From Spirochaetaceae bacterium (lineage in GTDB: Bacteria; Spirochaetota; Spirochaetia; DSM-27196; PXBQ01), in contig PXBQ01000304.1 in the NCBI GenBank assembly GCA_003566875.1, forward strand, positions 1 to 8,126: DNA of 8,126 nt, read 5' to 3'. The position numbers and the translations under genes are program-made. Under the pieces are notes generated by a model, which saw nothing but the letters and a program-made list of their open reading frames with translations, ran no database searches and had not been told where the DNA came from. This document shows, piece after piece, positions 6,377 to 8,126 of this stretch; the stretch's first letter is position 1; each line of letters opens with the position of its first letter.

Positions 6377-6412
6377 GTTCATAGCTTCTCGTCGACGACA
6401 GTCGCGCGGCGG

Positions 6413-7312
6413 TTACTCCTTGACTCCGCCGATCGTGAGGCCGTGCACGAAGTACCGTTGCAGGAACGGATACACCATGATGATCGGCAGACTCACGACG
6501 ATCGTCATCGCCGCACGGACCGATCGTGGTGTCACCATGTGCCCGGTTTGATCGGCCGCACGGCTGAACGCGTCGGCCATACTCGTTCCGCTCATCGCGG
6601 CGTTCGCCGACGCGATCCGTTTCATGAGCTCGTACTGGAGCGTCGTGAGGTTGATGCGCGACGAGTTGAAGATGAACGTGTCCCACCAGTGGTTCCACTG
6701 CCACACCGACGTGAACAACACGACGGTCGCGAGCACCGGGATACAGAGCGGCATGATCACCTTCATGAAGATCCAGAAGTCGTTCGCACCTTCGATCTTC
6801 GCCGACTCGACGAAGCTGTCCGAAAGGCTCCGCATGTACGTCCGGATGATCAGCATGTTGAACGCCGTCGTGAGCCCGGGCAGCCAGTACACATGGAAAC
6901 TGTTCACAAGACCGAGAGACCGAAACAAAAAATACGTCGGGATCAATCCACCCTCGACGTACATCGTGACGACGTACGTAATCGCGATCGGAATCCGCAG
7001 GAAGTACTCGCGTCGGCTCAACGTGTACGCGACCATCGCCGTCGCGAACGTCTGCACGACCGCTGAGATAACGGTCCGCCCGACCGAGTTCCGCGTCGCG
7101 ACCAGCATGTGCTGACCTTTGAGGATATCCTCGTAGTTCACGAGCGACAACTCACGCGGCCAGATACGGATGCCGCCTCGGATCGTGTCCATCGGATCGT
7201 TGAGCGAAATCGCAAGGACGTTCAGGAACGGGTATAACGTCACGACCACGAGGCTCAAGAGAAATCCCAGCTTGATCGTATCAAAAATCACGTCTTCTCG
7301 TGTTGCTTTCAT
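6413..7312 (-). CDS. lplC: Carbohydrate ABC transporter permease, LplC/YtcP type
   Basis: A 299-residue inner-membrane permease of the MalG-like group. It forms the translocation pore with the upstream LplB-type protein for import of a sugar oligomer. About six hydrophobic segments are visible, starting at residues 13-36 and including about 80-98, 107-130, 140-157, 184-205 and 265-285. The cytoplasmic EAA loop that docks on the ATPase reads ESAKIEGANDFWIFMKVIMP (169-188). The C-terminus FVHGLTIGGVKE is typical of the YtcP/LplC branch, which is known from transporters of rhamnogalacturonan, aldouronate and similar oligosaccharides. The start is supported by TAGGAG about eight bases upstream. 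It lies 10 bases after the LplB-type gene and before the xylanase. No ATPase gene is present in the window; these systems often share an MsmX-like ATPase encoded elsewhere. Confidence 0.93.
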   Translation of the reverse strand: MKATREDVIFDTIKLGFLLSLVVVTLYPFLNVLAISLNDPMDTIRGGIRIWPRELSLVNYEDILKGQHMLVATRNSVGRTVISAVVQTFATAMVAYTLSRREYFLRIPIAITYVVTMYVEGGLIPTYFLFRSLGLVNSFHVYWLPGLTTAFNMLIIRTYMRSLSDSFVESAKIEGANDFWIFMKVIMPLCIPVLATVVLFTSVWQWNHWWDTFIFNSSRINLTTLQYELMKRIASANAAMSGTSMADAFSRAADQTGHMVTPRSVRAAMTIVVSLPIIMVYPFLQRYFVHGLTIGGVKE

Positions 7313-7322
7313 AGTGCCGCTC

Positions 7323-8126
7323 CTACATCAAGGTCTCTTGGCCCATTCTCTTCGCGAGCGCGTTCGCGAGCACGACGAGAATGATACTGACGACGCTCTG
7401 GAAAATGCCCGCCGCCGCAGCGAACGAGTACCTCATGAGCCGGAGGCCGTACCGGAGCACAAAGATCGTGAACACCTCGGAGTACTCCATCACGAGACTG
7501 TTCTGCAGCAGATACTGCTGTTCGAAGCCCGCCTCCATCAGCTGACCGAGGTTGAGGATCATCAGAATCACAAAGACCGGCTTGATGCCCGGAAGCGTTA
7601 TGTGCCAGATTCTCTGCAACCGCCCGGCGCCGTCGATGTCGGCGGCCTCGTACAACTGAGGGTCGATCCCGGTCATCGCCGCGAGATAGATAATCGCGCC
7701 GAACCCTGCCGTTTTCCAGACGTGCGACCACCCGATCACCCACCAGAACAGATGTTCCCGGCCCATCCATAACACAGGAGCGTCGATGATCCGTAACGCC
7801 ATCAGCAGCTCGTTGAACACTCCGCGCGGCGAGAGAACCTCGAGCACGAGATTCGCCGCGACGACCCACGAGATAAAGTGTGGGAGGTAGCTGATCGTCT
7901 GGACCGTCCGTTTGAACGGGCGGTGCCGCGTCTCGTTTATGAAGATCGCGACGAGAATCGCGAACGACGTACCCATGATGAGTTTGATCGCTGACATCGC
8001 GAGGGTGTTTCGCAGGACCTGCCAGAACCTCGGCTCGGCAAAGAGTGTCCGGAACTGCAAAAGACCGACCCACTCCTGGTCGAGAAACCCTCGCCCGGGT
8101 CTAAAACTCTGAAACGCCATGACCCA
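7323..8126 (-). CDS. lplB: Carbohydrate ABC transporter permease, LplB type (5' end outside window)
   Basis: An inner-membrane permease that pairs with the downstream LplC-type protein. The frame is open to the right edge. The methionine at 8120 is very likely internal: the context VMAFQSFRPG followed by WVGLLQF matches the first periplasmic stretch seen after the first membrane helix in LplB proteins, so roughly 30-40 N-terminal residues are missing. Visible are the LPHFISWVV helix, the EAA loop YEAADIDGAGRLQRIWHITL followed by PGIKP, then GFEQQYLLQNSLV and the C-terminal helix ending ANALAKRMG. All are hallmarks of LplB-type permeases. A solute-binding lipoprotein gene would be expected nearby, probably to the right of the window. 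The substrate is inferred from the linked xylanase to be a xylan-derived oligosaccharide. Confidence 0.93.
   Translation of the reverse strand, partial: WVMAFQSFRPGRGFLDQEWVGLLQFRTLFAEPRFWQVLRNTLAMSAIKLIMGTSFAILVAIFINETRHRPFKRTVQTISYLPHFISWVVAANLVLEVLSPRGVFNELLMALRIIDAPVLWMGREHLFWWVIGWSHVWKTAGFGAIIYLAAMTGIDPQLYEAADIDGAGRLQRIWHITLPGIKPVFVILMILNLGQLMEAGFEQQYLLQNSLVMEYSEVFTIFVLRYGLRLMRYSFAAAAGIFQSVVSIILVVLANALAKRMGQETLM

Noticed and set aside
6389..6398. Ten-base palindrome TCGTCGACGA between LplC stop and hairpin
   Set aside because: It is short and made of the TCG/CGA steps that are very common throughout this genome, so it is likely chance.
5423..7066. A 547-residue open frame on the plus strand
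   Set aside because: It lies antisense to the xylanase and LplC genes, whose motifs are complete. Its translation is dominated by Arg, His, Asp and Val with no recognisable domain, as expected opposite GC-rich genes.
1..8126. CRISPR arrays, tRNA or rRNA genes, insertion sequences, prophage or defence genes
   Set aside because: None was seen. There are no regularly spaced repeats, transposase motifs or conserved RNA gene sequences on either strand.

Overview
This is an 8.1 kb piece of a bacterial chromosome with fairly high GC. All genes but one lie on the minus strand. It looks like part of a plant-polysaccharide locus in a free-living or gut heterotroph. The phylum cannot be fixed from the sequence. 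Long antisense reading frames occur opposite most genes, as expected at this base composition, and none looks real.

Right part (8126 down to 5150, minus strand): two carbohydrate ABC permeases of the LplB and LplC/YtcP types, the first cut by the window edge, followed by a signal-less, hence probably cytoplasmic, GH10 xylanase. The order lplB - ytcP/lplC - intracellular GH10 matches the aldouronate-utilisation operons known from Paenibacillus-type xylan degraders. There, methylglucuronoxylan fragments are imported and trimmed inside the cell. A GC hairpin with a T-run sits between the second permease and the xylanase, on the coding strand. It could be a terminator or attenuator that splits transporter from enzyme expression.

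Middle (5149 to 4496): one plus-strand gene for a small XRE/Cro-type HTH protein. Its stop codon abuts the xylanase stop codon with no spacer. It is followed leftwards by a 216-base AT-richer divergent control region. That region holds a perfect 8+7+8 inverted repeat which overlaps a plausible -10 box just before the gntR start.

Left part (4495 down to 1, minus strand): a probable operon gntR (FadR/FCD type) - transketolase N-terminal subunit - transketolase C-terminal subunit - garR (tartronate semialdehyde reductase) - SDR dehydrogenase - start of a possible FAH-family enzyme. Two junctions are ATGA overlaps and the others are about 10 to 50 bases. The FadR-type regulator, GarR and the SDR/FAH pair suggest catabolism of a sugar acid or uncommon sugar. 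The split transketolase suggests a dedicated two-carbon ketol-transfer step.

Working model (inference): xylan-derived oligosaccharides, perhaps uronate-bearing, are imported and cut by the right-hand genes. A sugar acid or unusual pentose unit released from them is then handled by the left-hand operon under GntR control. The set split transketolase + GarR + SDR + FAH does not match one textbook pathway that I can name, and it is the most interesting content of the window.
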